Shown in pieces: positions 41,441 to 53,760 of a stretch of DNA of 64,000 nt. The position numbers and the translations under genes were made by a program. Position 1 is the stretch's first letter; each line of letters begins with the position of its first letter. The notes below the pieces were generated by a model that was not told where the DNA came from, did not search any database, and saw only the letters and a program-made list of their open reading frames with translations. Origin of the DNA: Macrosoma leucophasiata (lineage: Eukaryota; Arthropoda; Insecta; Lepidoptera; Hedylidae); NCBI GenBank assembly GCA_036365455.1, contig JAWQUS010000010.1, positions 18,214,501 through 18,278,500 of the forward strand. The letters are read 5' to 3'.

Positions 41441-42730
41441 TGAATAACTTACATTATGTGGGTTTAAATATGTTGTTCTTACGCTTTATTTTTTCAAAGA
41501 TATTTTCTAATTTCCTACAAAATTAAATTAATTTTAATTACGAGTACGTCTGTAGATACATATTTCTTATTAATTCTTCATTCCATTGCCTTGTTCCTTC
41601 TATCCTAATCAAAGTTGCCGACACCCAGTTATTTCACCCGAAATAATATTACTAGAAATGTGACCGAAACGCTCGATTTTACTTTACCCGGCTTTATACT
41701 TATCTAGAGGTGTAAGTCGGGAACTCGGTTTACCTCGCTCAATTTTATTTCCCTTCAGACCTTTTGTCTGAGATGATGTGGAAATGTTTTTTTTTTCTCT
41801 TATCCCTTATATTTTGCTACACATTGAACCCTTTTCGATTTATTTAACATTGAACCTTTGATATACCACTCTTGAGATTATGACTTCATACTTAACCAAC
41901 GAATCTATATAAGCACGTAGCTTTACCCGTATATTTCCCGTACAGGTAGGCGTAGGTACGGCTGTAAATGCAATAACGCAGGGTCCAACGTCCTTGCGAG
42001 CGGCAATCTCCTTAAACATGATACAATAAGTCATCTTTGGTAGTGGCTTTTGTCCGGTAGACATCTTTCGTGATGATGAAATAAGCTTGCGGAGGAACGG
42101 GTGGAAGTGTTCCTCCGGCGAAAAGGGAGGTTCCTCCGACCAGGCGAGGTGGTAGCGCCTGGCGGGCCGTGGCCCAACGATTGACGTTGGAAAGTTGTAT
42201 ATATGCCAACTCTTGAGAAATCTTCGTATGTGCGATGTAATTCGATTGTACGCCATCTACCGTACTAGATATGTACTGTGAGGTGTCGTCTGTGTTCCAC
42301 TAGTTGGCGCCTTAATGTAGTGGACGCTACAAGCTTGAACAATTCAAATGTTTGCGATATAAAGCGTAGTCATTTCTAATATAAAGAAATGGTAGAGACT
42401 GTGGTTTACGACATATTAATAATTCTAGCTCTCACACACATGATACAAAAAAGGATGCTAGTTGGAATCCATTAGTGTGCGCCCACATTCGCCGAAATTG
42501 ATCCGTCGGTTTGTGCCCCGTAATAGTTTTTCGGGGTGTCCATTAACAATGTCCATTATTTTTTGTATTTATTTCCAAAAGGTTACTCTCAAAGTCCATT
42601 AAAAGTTTCAGTTCAGTTGTATATTTTTCTGTATTCAGTTTTTTACTTATGTATAAATTTAATCGATACGCGAGAAAAATAAAATGAATTTATTGTGTAT
42701 GTATGAATGAAACGTATAATACATGTTATT
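41441..42730. other. unassigned stretch
   Basis: A minus-strand open frame of 138 codons (41840-42256) has no known motif. 42080-42190 is GC-richer. No repeat partner recognised. Confidence 0.4.
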
Positions 42731-42732
42731 AT

Positions 42733-42799
42733 CTGCATTTTGGCCTCCGGTTTTTGTGTAGATGTCTATAGGCTGCAGTCATCACTAACATAAAAAATA
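42733..42799 (+). mobile_element. SINE-A 3' fragment
   Basis: ctgcattttggcctccggtt, then gtctataggctgcagtcatc; short tail. Confidence 0.65.
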
Positions 42800-42831
42800 A
42801 CAATATACAATATCAAATGTTTTATTGATGA

Positions 42832-43062
42832 CTAGCTGACTCAAAAAACTTCGTATTGCCTCACAATTAAATAGTGTGTCAAAGGTTTGATATGTATACG
42901 GACTATTTGTATGGGAAAATGAAATTGTGTTTTTTACTATTTCCCTTCAATTTCTACATATTTTCTTACCTTATAAACCTTCCCTGGACTTCCAAAAATC
43001 ATTTAAAACCAAAATTAGCCAAATCGAGTAAAGTAGGGAACCCAAATCGGTCCACCCGTTCT
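42832..43062 (+). mobile_element. LINE 3' stub joined to a SINE-C piece
   Basis: cttcgtattgcctcacaatt, then tatttcccttcaatttct; ends in caaatcggtccacccgttct and passes straight into SINE-C. Confidence 0.7.
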
Positions 43063-43065
43063 CAA

Positions 43066-43245
43066 GTGGGATAGGTGACCGCTAGTGGCAAATTAATAGG
43101 CGCGTTTCAGTGCTTCGGAGGGCACGTTGAGCCGTCGGTCCCGGTTGCTATCGATAGATAACAGTCGTCAAACCTTGACGGAGGCCTTATAGGCGGTTTG
43201 AAAACATCCGACAGCGGGTTGGCCTCTAACCCGTATCTTATGAGG
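43066..43245 (+). mobile_element. SINE-C, partial
   Basis: Begins at the 5S C-box part (gggataggtgaccgc) and runs to gacagcgggttggcctctaa. Head and tail missing. A decayed SINE-A tail follows to about 43315. Confidence 0.75.
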
Positions 43246-43636
43246 CTGTGGTACGTATTGGCACTTAGCATCAATGTGAACTATATACTTGTCTGCTGTT
43301 TCAGTCACATAAAAACTGCCCGACTTATTTCATCGCTAGTTTGTTTTTACTTTTTGTTTCATATAGTTCACCGATGTGATGTTAAATTACTGAAATCATT
43401 CATCATTAACCGACTTCTTTTATAAATAGCCTCCTATTTTGGTCCCTGACGTTATTGATGTACAGTTGGGATTTCTATTTGGTAGAATAAACTGGTTACG
43501 CGTTAATGCCTACGTTATATAAAGTGGTATTTTCATTGAGATATTATTACATTCATGAGGTAGAGTTGAGGCAGGTTATTAACATTTATTATTTCATTGG
43601 TTAATCAACAAAAAAAAATATGTGTTTATATACAAC

Positions 43637-43830
43637 TAGCTGTTGCCCGCGGCTTCGCCCGCGTGGATGTCGTTTTATAAATAACTAAGTAGCCTATGTT
43701 CTTTCTCTAAGTAAGTTCTATCTATATACCAAATTTCATTAAAATCGATTCAGTCGTTTGGACGTGAAAAGGTAACAGACAGACAGACAGACAGACAGAG
43801 TTACATTCGCATTTATAATATTAATATATA
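43637..43830 (+). mobile_element. LINE 3' stub, ctagctgttgcccgcgg family
   Basis: ctagctgttgcccgcggctt to a cagacagacagacagacaga run. Confidence 0.7.
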
Positions 43831-44211
43831 ATATATAGTAGGGATTTACAAATTGTCATCTATAAAAAAATATGTTTTATCTTTTATCCATGAATAATTT
43901 GTCATGTAAAAATGAAAGATTTGTGATGAAGAAAACAGAAGAAAATCACAAAAGTGTGGCAAATTCGCGGCTGCATAAAATGCCAGAGCGCTTATTATCG
44001 TGAACCGCAGTTATAGCCGATGGAAAAATGAAACAGGTACGAAGCAGATGACATGTGAATTCATACGTCCCTGTATTTTATCAACAAACGCGACGAGGGG
44101 TTGATCGTGTTGACAGCTGGACAGGTTGAGGGGACAAAAATTTTGGTGGAATCGTTATAGTCTTTTAAAAATATATCCTGACATGTTATCTCAGTTCTAA
44201 ATAAAAAAAAC

Positions 44212-44337
44212 ATGAAGAAATTGAAAGGAAACAGTAAAAACCACAATTTTATTTTCCCATAGAAATAGTCCGTATCTATCAAATCTTTAACACATTATTT
44301 TATTATCAGGCAATACGAAGTTTGCCGAGTCAGCTAG
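44212..44337 (-). mobile_element. LINE 3' stub, ctagctgacccggc family
   Basis: Antisense: aagaaattgaaaggaaacag to gaagtttgccgagtcagcta. Confidence 0.65.
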
Positions 44338-44593
44338 TATACAAATATTTTTGACGTTGGTTTTACACGCCTTTGAAGGCATGTAAAGCCTTAAAAAATA
44401 TTTACATTAAAAAAAATCGCAATGCAGATTCTGTATAAGATTCTGTACGATTTCCGTTCTAATATCGTGAGATGAAACGGAAGAGGGGACGCCTTTATCT
44501 CCGGTCGCCCGGAGACTATCAATATTGGAAATATATTATAGAATCCGCCTTCGGGATATTTTTATGTTCACCGCTGTCCTGTTTTTGTAATAA

Positions 44594-44936
44594 TAATAAT
44601 AATGGCAATTATACGTCCCACTGCTGGGCACGAGTCCCTTTTTTGGGGGGAGGCCTGGAGCTTACTCTACCACGCTGTTCTAATGTGGATTGGTGGAGAT
44701 TCGGGTTAGTGGCCAAGCCACTGTCGGATGTTTTCAAACCGACCTCCGACAGAGTTTAACGACTGCTATCTATCGATAGCAACCGGGACCGATGGCTTAA
44801 CGTTCCCTCCAAAGCACGGAAACGCGCATATTAATTTGCCACTAGCTGTCACCTATCACATATCCGACCGCGCCCGTAATGCTTAACTGAATAGATTGGT
44901 TACGATCTACACCAGCCGCGGGGCCATGCGCGCTTC
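44594..44936 (-). mobile_element. SINE-C, antisense, nearly full length
   Basis: Tail complement atacgtcccactgctgggca; head complement ends ggggccatgcgcgcttc. Slightly more diverged than 39358-39714. Confidence 0.85.
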
Positions 44937-45111
44937 GAGTTTTAGTTTTAGTAAAAATAAGTTATAATTCACCTGTTATCTAATTTTAGAGCATCGATTG
45001 GAAGATTCCTTTGTAAAAATACGGATGTTCCACATGTACGGATGGAAGAGATGGACCCAAATATACAACTTTGTCTGTTCAATCACGATTCGCCGTGTGT
45101 TTTTCACGTAA

Positions 45112-45200
45112 ACGCATCTGCATTTTGACTGCCGGTTTTGTGTAGATATCTATCAGCATTCTGTAACCATACATGTGAATTGCATGCTTGTTGCAAAAGG
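45112..45200 (+). mobile_element. SINE-A 3' fragment, old
   Basis: cgcatctgcattttgactgc, then gtgaattgcatgcttgttgc. Confidence 0.55.
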
Positions 45201-45277
45201 TGGCACCTTTGTTAAAAAGAACATCACGGTAGTTCAGTGTTTGGTGGAAAAAAGGTAATAAAGGTTCTAATTCGAAG

Positions 45278-45346
45278 GTATGCTACAATAGCTACGCTAT
45301 GATACTACGAGCTACGATGCTACGAGATACGAGCTACGAACGAATG
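45278..45346. repeat. ctacga-like short tandem repeat
   Basis: Imperfect repeats of gctacgat / gctacgag. Confidence 0.6.
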
Positions 45347-46114
45347 AGTGTAAAGGTCGATTTACACCAAAGTGAATGCTCATAATTTTTGTCTTCTTCG
45401 CCAGATTCTTTCGGAGCAAACAAGGACAAAGCATTCTTTCGTTCTGTGTGTTCTGTTCTATATGTTTTTCTAGAGCTTCTTCGGAATAATCTAATCTAAT
45501 CGGAATAATTAAGAATACGCTCGCTTACTTGGTGTAAACAATAAAAGAGCGTGTGAACAACAATCAAGAGCATTATTTCGGGTCTTTTCTTTAGATTTCG
45601 CTGGTATGATCTTAATTCACCAAGAATGTGTGATAGAATTCTAATTCTTGTTCATTCTTGCTTGTTGGCGTTCTTTTGTGTAAATATAATAAGGATTCTA
45701 GGTTTACAATAAAGGATAATGTAACAAAGAACATTCTTGTTTTAGCTCTACCTCTGTGTTTGTTTGGTTTAAATGCACAAACCAATCCACAGAATACATC
45801 TGTTTCCTACCAATCTACCGAGTTTCAAATATGAAATCGAAATAGTTTCGGAATAGCTGTGACATAATAATATATGGAATGGATAGACAGACCGACAAAA
45901 TGACGAAGCCATGAGTGTTCTGTTTTTCCCATCTGGCTAAGGAACCCTAAAAATGGTACTTGTCTGTTGATGTAAATATATTTTGCTCGCTAGCAGATGC
46001 CGTATAAGCAGGCAAAAAGTTTGGAATACAAAAAAATACCTGGTATAGTGTATATGTACCAAATTAAATATTTTCTTTCTTTCTTTCTTTAAAACAATAC
46101 TGTACCCAACTTGT
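45347..46114. other. unassigned stretch with a LINE-tail scrap
   Basis: 45880-45955 (atagacagaccgacaaaatg, aaggaaccctaaaa) looks like a LINE tail. A tttctttctttctttc run lies at 46072-46090. The rest is not recognised. Confidence 0.4.
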
Positions 46115-46401
46115 ACTGGTGGTAGAGCTCCAGTGACGGAGCTCGCGGGCGTTGGCACCACCGCATTACCATTACTTGCCGCTAAATGGTAGTGTTCAGC
46201 ACTATCGTGTTCCGGTCAATGTGGTAATGTACGGCCCTGTGATTTCCGGTACAGAGGCATAACACCTTAGGCCTCAAGAGTGGTAATGCATCTTTATTTT
46301 GACCTCTGGTCATTGTGTTAGTGTCTATAGGCTGCAGTCATCACTTTACATCAATGTGAAATTCATGCCTGTTTGGCACTTTTTTACATAAAGAAAAAAA
46401 A
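46115..46401 (+). mobile_element. SINE-A, full length
   Basis: actggtggtagagctccagt to tttacataaagaaaaaaaaa. Confidence 0.92.
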
Positions 46402-46634
46402 ACTTAATACAAAATTCTTCTCTAGGAATAAAACTACATTTAATATATATAGGGCTTTTGTAATATGAATTGTCCAGTGTGGCATAACAAAGGGTCTGTC
46501 GGACGGAGATGGATAAATGGCCGTGAAAAGTGACATCCATTAATTTCATTTATTTACCACCCGCATAGTATCAAAGCTGACAACTTGACTAACCTTGTTT
46601 TGTTGCTTCATAGTAAGTATTTATCTAATCTAAA

Positions 46635-46985
46635 CTAGTATTATAAAGAGGTAATATTTTTTTGTTTGTTTGTTTGTATTGAATAGGCTCAATAACTACT
46701 GGACCGATTTTAAAAACTCTTTCACTATTCGAAAGCTACATTATCCACGGGTAACATAGGCTATATTTTATTTTGGAAAAAATAGGATTCCGTAAGATAT
46801 TTGGGTTTTTCAGACCCAAGGTGTAAAAAATCAACCAGAAAAGTTACTTATTTTGCGTACGCTGCCTAAACTATAAAAGATATCGAGGAAGACTTTAGGC
46901 TATATCTATGTATAATCATCACGCTAAGACGAATAGGAGAGGGTAGGCAACATTGCACCGCGCGAAGCCGGGGCGGGCCGCTAGT
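46635..46985 (-). mobile_element. LINE 3' end, ctagcggcccgccccgg family
   Basis: Antisense; ends gcgcgaagccggggcgggcc and gctag. The interior has ctactggaccgattttaaaa. Confidence 0.65.
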
Positions 46986-47167
46986 CAGCTATGTACCTAA
47001 TATTTTTAGGGTTGTACTCACCGCATTACGGATTTCCGGATAAATATCAGATGACTAGAAGTGACATGAATGACTAGAAATTCCAGTATATTTAAAGTAA
47101 TGTATCTCTCGAACTCATTAAAATAATTGTATTTAAAAATAACTGCCTCAATAGAAACTGAATATAA

Positions 47168-47515
47168 ACTGCCTCGGTAGCCTAATGGTAGCAGGCCACT
47201 ACTACGCTAAGGTCCTGCGTTCGATTCCCGAGTAACCCCCGTACTCGGGAATCGAATCAGAGATAATGGTGTAAAGTCATTTATCTCAGTTTCTATTGGG
47301 ATTTTTCAATTTTCTGGAAATTTCCCAGTACTTCGAAGTTTGGTAATGTGCCCGGAGATGTCAACAGGCTCGCCACCTGTTACATGGGCCAAAAACGTAA
47401 TCGGCGAATCGTGGGTGTTTGCCTACCCCTTCGAAGATTACAGGCGTGAAGTTACGTTTTTGGAAAGTATCTGTAAAGATCTATTCGAAATAAAAATATT
47501 TTATTTCTTTCTTTC
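47168..47515 (+). mobile_element. SINE-B with inverted B-box duplication and LINE-like tail
   Basis: Head aactgcctcggtagcctaat. The B-box region is mirrored (47220-47234 versus 47242-47256). The tail goes beyond the usual end into ttctgtaaagatctattcg-like sequence and a tttctttcttt run; the complement of that tail recurs at 57990-58060. Confidence 0.8.
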
Positions 47516-47667
47516 GTTATTTCTATATTTGTTTTATTATTTGTGAAAAATTTGTGAAAAAATTGTGAATGCCTGCTAATAGCAGGCGATATGCATAAAT
47601 GCATGTAAAATACCTGTACTTTCCCCCTTCAGATAGGTTATGTGAATGAGGATTAACTTGAAAAGCA

Positions 47668-47950
47668 ACTGGTGGTAAGGCTCCAGTGACGGAGCTCCCG
47701 GGCGTAGGCACCACCGCATTACCTAATATACTTGCCGCTAAATGGTAGTGTTCAGTACTATCGTGTTCCGGTCAGGTGGTAATGTACGGCCCTGTAATTT
47801 CCGGCACAGAGGCATAACACCTTAGGCCTCACGAGTGGTAACGCATCTGCATTTTGACCTTGGTTTTTGTGTAAGTGTCTATAGGCTGCAGTTATCACTT
47901 AAAATCAATGTGAACTGCATGCTTGTTTGCCACTTCCATTACATAAAAAA
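47668..47950 (+). mobile_element. SINE-A, full length
   Basis: actggtggtaaggctccagt to ccattacataaaaaa. Confidence 0.92.
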
Positions 47951-48287
47951 TAAGCAAAGTGTAAGGTATAGCAATGCAAGACTACAGTAGGATATAAAGG
48001 TATTGCACTCAACACATTGTATCACAGAAGATACCTTATTTTTTTTATTCCTAAGATATTTCTAACATCATAATAACGGGGACAAATATTTCTTGATAAA
48101 GCGATGGATGTCAGCCTAGACGAATACTCGAACTATTCCGAAGCTATTTCTAATATTCCAAGCTGCGAGACAGGGGCTGTAATGAAGAGTTGAAGGTTTA
48201 CAATGATCCACTGTCCGATCGACTGTATGCTGTAGGTACATTTTATACTGTACATTATCAACATCTTCCTGATTGCAATGACGTCTC

Positions 48288-48516
48288 CTAATATACTTGC
48301 CGCTAAATTGAAGTGTTCAGCACTATCGTATTCCGGTCAGGTGGTAATGTACGGCCCTGTCTTTCCGGCACAGAGGCATAACACCTTAGGCCTCGGGAGT
48401 GGTAACGCATCTGCATTTTGACCTCGGTCTTTGTGTGGGTGTCTATAGGCTGAAGTAATCACTTAACATCAATGTGAACTGCATGATTGTTTGCCACTTC
48501 CGTAATATAAAAAAAA
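48288..48516 (+). mobile_element. SINE-A, 5' truncated
   Basis: Starts at cctaatatacttgccgctaa, ends ccgtaatataaaaaaaa. Confidence 0.88.
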
Positions 48517-49960
48517 TAAAATCTCAATCGCGTCATCGTTATAAACAGTGCTCTAACAAACCTGAATATTCACGTCACACGTCGCAAACGTCGTCAATAA
48601 ATCGAATTCCAACATGCATCCATTGGAAAATAGTCGAAGCCGTCGACAGTAACGCAATTTCAATTTGAGTCCTTTCATGTTGAAATATAATATAGCTGTA
48701 ATATTTTTCAATAATATCCCGGGAAAAGAATAGAATCGGACTTTGTTCTCATTTCGAAACATTGGAATCGAAGCTTAGATGCAGTTCTATTTATTTCTTT
48801 AGATATTGGTCTCTCGGTGAAGATTTGTTGGCGGTGTAGCAAGTATTTATGTGTCTCTGAACAATTTGTGTTGAATATTATTAGCCAAATTGAGACTTAT
48901 CATTAGAAGAGTTACAAAGTCTTCCTTGGTAGTCACTTTGCGCGCATTCAAGAATAATATTTTTTCGTTATTTTTTGTATTTTTTTCCACCCACCTAGCA
49001 TCGCAGCTGAAATAAGAACTTATTTTTGAATGTGGTGGAAAATAAGCGGGCAGAAGTTATTTGAATAAAAACTTAAAAGTTTTCAATGCAAATGCTATGC
49101 CACTACTGAAGCATAAGTGGTTTCATCTCTGTGTTATAAAATAACGCAGTCTTGTCAATTATGAATCGTTTAAATGTCTATTGTATATACAAACTACTGC
49201 CCGGTTATTCCTAGAGCACTCACTTCTTGGTCGATATACAGTTATATATGTTCTTTATAAACTAATATAATTTTATGCCTACTGATATGCTACAGCATAA
49301 TATTTATCTGAATTTTTTATCAGTGCCAAATATACTATATCATATACATTACTATGCACATTGAGTGCATATAAACGTAGATGTAATTCTTTTTGATTTT
49401 CAGTCATTTCAAATCTAAATTTAATAGGCGGCGTGTTTACTAATATTCATTCGTTTTGTTACCGTTAAAATATTTTGCGTAAATATTTTACCCTATTTTC
49501 TTAGGCATCGTATTTTACTTTTAATTATCGGATATAAGCTATTAGGACCGATAGCTCAACGTATGATTCAATGCATTTGCCTAAAATATTATTATAACAT
49601 AAGTAAGTGTTAATAATTTAGTGGTATTAATAATATTATTCATTTGAATTCTGTCCAAATCGAACGTTGAGAGTAGTTGAGACTACGCCAAAAGCGTTCC
49701 CAACGGTGTCATAAATCATATACCTATGAGATACGAAAAAAGGAAAGTTTACCCGGAGAAAGTTTATGTCCCTAAGCAACATGTAGAATGGGTTCCGAAC
49801 TTCTGAATAGTTTTCATAGCAATCACAAAAAAATCTTTATACTGAGCATCCACTATTCAATATTACTATTACGTTTTCTGAACTTCACTTATGGAGATCA
49901 AAAATTTTTTTTTCGTTATTTGACCTTATGATAAGTTTTTGTTTTATCTCCTATATATAA
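48517..49960. other. unassigned AT-rich stretch
   Basis: No repeat of this window and no gene recognised. Confidence 0.4.
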
Positions 49961-49963
49961 TAA

Positions 49964-50285
49964 CTAGCTGTGCCCACGACTTCGTCCGCGTGAGATTTTA
50001 TGATTGTTCAGTATCTACCCGGACGAAGTCGTGGGCGCAGCTAGTACCTATAATAATATTCATAAATAAAAGTAAGTTACTCCCTATTACATAAGCTATC
50101 TGCCAGTGAAAGTCCCTTCAAAATCGGTCCAGCCGTTCCCGAGATTTGCCGGGACAAACAGACAGACAAACAGACAGACAAAGAGCCAAAAATTGTAAAA
50201 AATGTTGTTTTGGTATACGCATTTGGTAAAAACGGTTCTTTTTATACTACAAACAGACACTCCAATTTTATTTATTTGTATAGAT
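49964..50285 (+). mobile_element. LINE stub with fold-back start
   Basis: ctagctgtgcccacgacttc, its inverted copy, then gaaagtcccttcaaaatcgg, a cagacagacaaacagacag run and cagacactccaattttattt. The end part matches 510-680. Confidence 0.7.
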
Positions 50286-50364
50286 GGGCGTAATATATTC
50301 ATTATATTCATTGTGAATCAAAATAATATATTTGAGATTTATGTAGGTCTACTTTAAATATATT

Positions 50365-50560
50365 GCCGTGGCGGTCTAGTGGTACCAGGCCACGAATGCG
50401 GCGCTGTGATTCCAGGTTCGATCTTGGATCGGCGGATACTGTTATTAGGATTTTTTTCATTAGAAGAGATTCAGAGTATCACCTCTCAGAGTTTGCTAAT
50501 ATGCCTAGTATTTCAATAGTGTCACCAGTAGTCACCACCTTTTAAATAAGGCTGAATAAA
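50365..50560 (+). mobile_element. SINE-B, degenerate
   Basis: ccgtggcggtctagtggtac and aggttcgatcttggatcg keep A- and B-box shape; the body is decayed. Confidence 0.5.
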
Positions 50561-50633
50561 CTTAACCGGAAAATCGTTGGTGTTTTTATAACAGTCGTCA
50601 ACACCATTATATTATTAAAATAAAATTAAAATC

Positions 50634-50686
50634 TTTTAAACGTAACGTTTAAACGTTTTAGTTACGTTAAAACGTTACGTTTAAAA
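50634..50686. repeat. imperfect palindrome of aacgt motifs
   Basis: 22-base arms (50634-50655, 50665-50686) with two mismatches and a 9-base loop. Confidence 0.8.
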
Positions 50687-50699
50687 TATTTTATCCAGT

Positions 50700-51580
50700 T
50701 CCTGATTTCAAGTTCAGCTAGATAATTCACATATTGTATTCTGTAAGTATTACCCAATCGAGTTGTTTTGTTAGGCAGTAAGCTGATGTTTGAATCTTGA
50801 AAAACAGTAATCCACTTACATCACTCTGAGAGAGTTTTTCCGTGTCGTTCCTTGTTAAATTCTTAATTATGTACAGGCTTAAAAAGAAAAACGTTAACAA
50901 TTTACCTCGTAAGAAACGATAAAAATATTACGACGTATGTTATAAGGGTAGAAATATGAGCGATTCTAAAGTGTACCTATGAGCCAAAAATAAATTTAGA
51001 TACATGTCATGCTTAAAAAATAAGGGTTTTTTTATGGAATGCGAAAAACACTACGATACGAGCGCGGTGCATCAATCGCTGTTGATTCTAGCAAGAATTG
51101 ATACGTGCTCTAAATATTCATCTACAATCCAATGGGAATTTTAATTTTGTGGATCGATATTCAATTCGTTCATATGGTAGGTGAAGTTTGATCTATGCGA
51201 GCAATGAATAATTTATGAACGCAGCTTCGTCGCGCAATCAGTTCGCGTGGTAATTCGATTTGCGTGTGGTACAAACTTTACTGATTATGTACGACTGAGG
51301 TTCGCTTGGGATGCTTTTAATGATCTAGCAGGTTACCGACGACTTCTGATGTTCATTGAATAAAATTTTAATAAGAATATGCTATGGGAGATATACCATG
51401 GGCTATTTTGTATTTGGAGTTTTAAACATTTGTGTAATTGATATATCATTGACAAAAATGATAATTTATCACGCAAAAAAGTGCTAACTAAAAATATATA
51501 ATATAGACCTGGCGTGAAGATACATACATACATACAAAGAACTTCATTTAGTTGCCAATATCCCAACTATCCGTCAACCG
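50700..51580. other. unassigned AT-rich stretch
   Basis: Nothing recognised. A GC-richer block with ggcggtagt/actaccgcc inverted pieces follows at about 51585-51740, possibly another element. Confidence 0.4.
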
Positions 51581-51861
51581 AACAATGGTGGTCAAACCAT
51601 TCCAAAGGGGCGGTAGTAGGTAAGTACAATAATGCAAGATGGGCAGCAGCGTCCTGCAATGAAACTACCGCCACCGCGATCGCCAATTTACATGCCTAGT
51701 GTGGCGATTGTGGCAGGGGGGTGGATGAGGGGGGAGGGTATGTATCCCACCATCTCCTTATGGGGTGATTGAAAATGCGTTAGAAAATTCCATCAACTAT
51801 TCACGATTCATGTCAATATTGGGAGTACAAAATATCATACCAACATTAACCTACTATATAT

Positions 51862-52232
51862 ATATTTTTTTAAGAAAAATGGAAAGAAATATTGAATATC
51901 GATATAATATAAAACAATTATTAAGGGTAAAAGCGACTTCTTTACGATATTCAATAAGCTGCAAAGTTTATTATATCGGTTGCCTAACTAGCATAGTGAG
52001 GCAATAGATGGCGCTGCTGCCACCATAAGGCAATGCAATTTATTGCATGAAGGAAAGATTTGACAAATTGGGCAGGACTTCGGTAGCTCAGTTGGAAGAG
52101 CGGCTGGACTAGATTCCCAGTGGCCGCGAGTTCGAGTCTCGCCTGAAGTCAAACTTTTCTTTCCATTTTTCTTAAAAAAAAAAATATATTTCACAAGCAT
52201 GTGTGAATGCGAAATAATATAAAACAATTATT
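51862..52232. repeat. inverted and direct repeats around the tRNA-like sequence
   Basis: A direct repeat (aatataaaacaattatta) lies near 51907 and 52214. An inverted pair (cttaagaaaaatgg-like at about 51870-51890, complement at 52155-52185) crosses it. The first may be a target duplication. Confidence 0.5.
52077..52150 (+). ncRNA. tRNA-like sequence, probably a SINE head or tRNA pseudogene
   Basis: Acceptor stem acttcgg/ctgaagt (7 pairs including G-T), D arm gctc-agttggaa-gagc, T arm gcgag-ttcgagt-ctcgc perfect, A box tagctcagttgg. The anticodon arm pairs gctgg with ccagt and leaves a 9-base loop (actagattc) instead of 7, so I do not call a working tRNA. An A-rich tail follows at 52175. Confidence 0.6.
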
Positions 52233-52632
52233 ATTCCTACTGTTTATGCTCTGATTCGTTATTTTGTTAACGTTATTTTGTTTAATTCAAAGCCAAATAC
52301 CGCAGTGGCACCCAGAAACTAATACATGGTTGTGATTTAAAAAACACCTTAAACAGGCTTTGCAACATGAATTTAGTCTTGGTAAAATGATTGCTATACT
52401 TACAAGTGCCTAGCTTAATTATTACTGAAATACTATGTAAAAGTGACAAGTATTGTTGTTACAGAGTTAAGTAGAACGATTATTATTTGTAAAATTATAC
52501 ATTTTAGAATTGTGATGCCATAATTATGCTCTATTGATCATTTTTGTGATATTTTATTTCATTATTTTATGTCGCATGTAGCTCCGAGTACAATAATTCT
52601 CGTTCAAACTTCATTGCAATTCATTGCATTTT
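52233..52632. other. unassigned AT-rich stretch
   Basis: Nothing recognised. Confidence 0.4.
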
Positions 52633-52918
52633 ACTGGTGGTAGAGCTCCAGTGACGGAGCTCGCGGGCGTAGGCACCACCGCATTACCTGATTTACTTGC
52701 CGCTAAATGGTAGTGTTCAGCACTATCGTGTTCCGGTCAGGTGGTAATGTACGGCCCTGTAATTTCCGGCACAGAGGCATAACACCTTAGGCCTCAGGAG
52801 TGGTAACGCATTTGCATTTTGACCTTGGTCTTTGTGTGGGTGTCTATAGGCTGCAGTCATCATTTAACATCAATGTGAACTGCATGCTTGTTTGCTACTT
52901 CATTAAATAAAAAAAAAA
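52633..52918 (+). mobile_element. SINE-A, full length (inverted partner of 53761)
   Basis: actggtggtagagctccagt to cattaaataaaaaaaaaa. Carries variants cctgatttact and catttgcattttgaccttgg. Confidence 0.93.
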
Positions 52919-53760
52919 CTACATTTAGTAAACAAGCAAACAAGCTTTGCAAGTTTGTATAGAAAAGGAGTGTATCTTTCAAGTGCAAAGCTTCTTTGGC
53001 TTTGATAATAAATACAGAAATTTTAATTGCTACCTTAAATTATGTGTTGGTACTTACCTACTTCATTTTTGTGATATTTGAAGTAATGATTGTAAATTAT
53101 TATGTATATTTAGAGAATATTGGCTATTTTCACTCTTTTCCTTTTTGTCTTTTTATTAATAGATCATACTTTAATTTGATTGTTATTTGTTTTATTTTAA
53201 AATGTAAAACCATGAAATATGAGTCAGTTTATTTTCATTATGTAGTACTAGATTTTGCTCGCGACTTCGTCTACTTGACTTTACTGTAAAGTTTCATCCA
53301 AATCCATCCAGTAGTTTTTTCTTGAAAGAGTACAAACATCCATACTCACAAACTTTAGCATTTAAAATATTTAGTAGGATGAAATAAACGAAGAGTATAT
53401 GCACATGACTGTACCTTTTTTGTAAAAAAAAGTGATAGTGTCCAGTTGGTGAAAACATAAAAGTGGTTTTATTTAAGTTTCACCATGTGGACACACGCAA
53501 AAATATTGTCGTATCCAGACGACGAAATAACAAGTCATTACAATTTCAAGTTTAATCAACTGGACATACGTGTGTCCGGTCGTTCGTGTCGAGTTGACGA
53601 ATAACCCGATTTGATAATGGTACTTACCTACTGATAAACTTGTTTAACAAGAAGTTTTTTCCAACAAATCTAGGGTAGATTCAGACATCGTTAACTTATT
53701 TAGTTACCCAAAGTGCACTTTACAAGGCACTTTGACACTTTTTCGTTATTTATTATTCCA
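52919..53760. other. spacer between inverted SINE-A copies
   Basis: AT-rich. A short gctcgcgacttcgtctac scrap at 53258 resembles LINE stubs. A 97-codon open frame (52996-53289) is Phe/Tyr/Ile-rich and shows no family motif. Confidence 0.4.

Noticed and set aside
41840..42256. 138-codon minus-strand frame
   Set aside because: No motif, no splice partners, and an overlapping frame of similar quality on the same strand; likely chance.
51708..51740. G-quadruplex candidate
   Set aside because: Long G runs, but only three separate runs of three or more; not enough for a clear four-run motif.
52996..53289. 97-codon plus-strand hydrophobic frame
   Set aside because: Phe/Ile/Tyr composition is what AT-rich DNA gives by chance; lies between two SINEs with no promoter or homologue sign.
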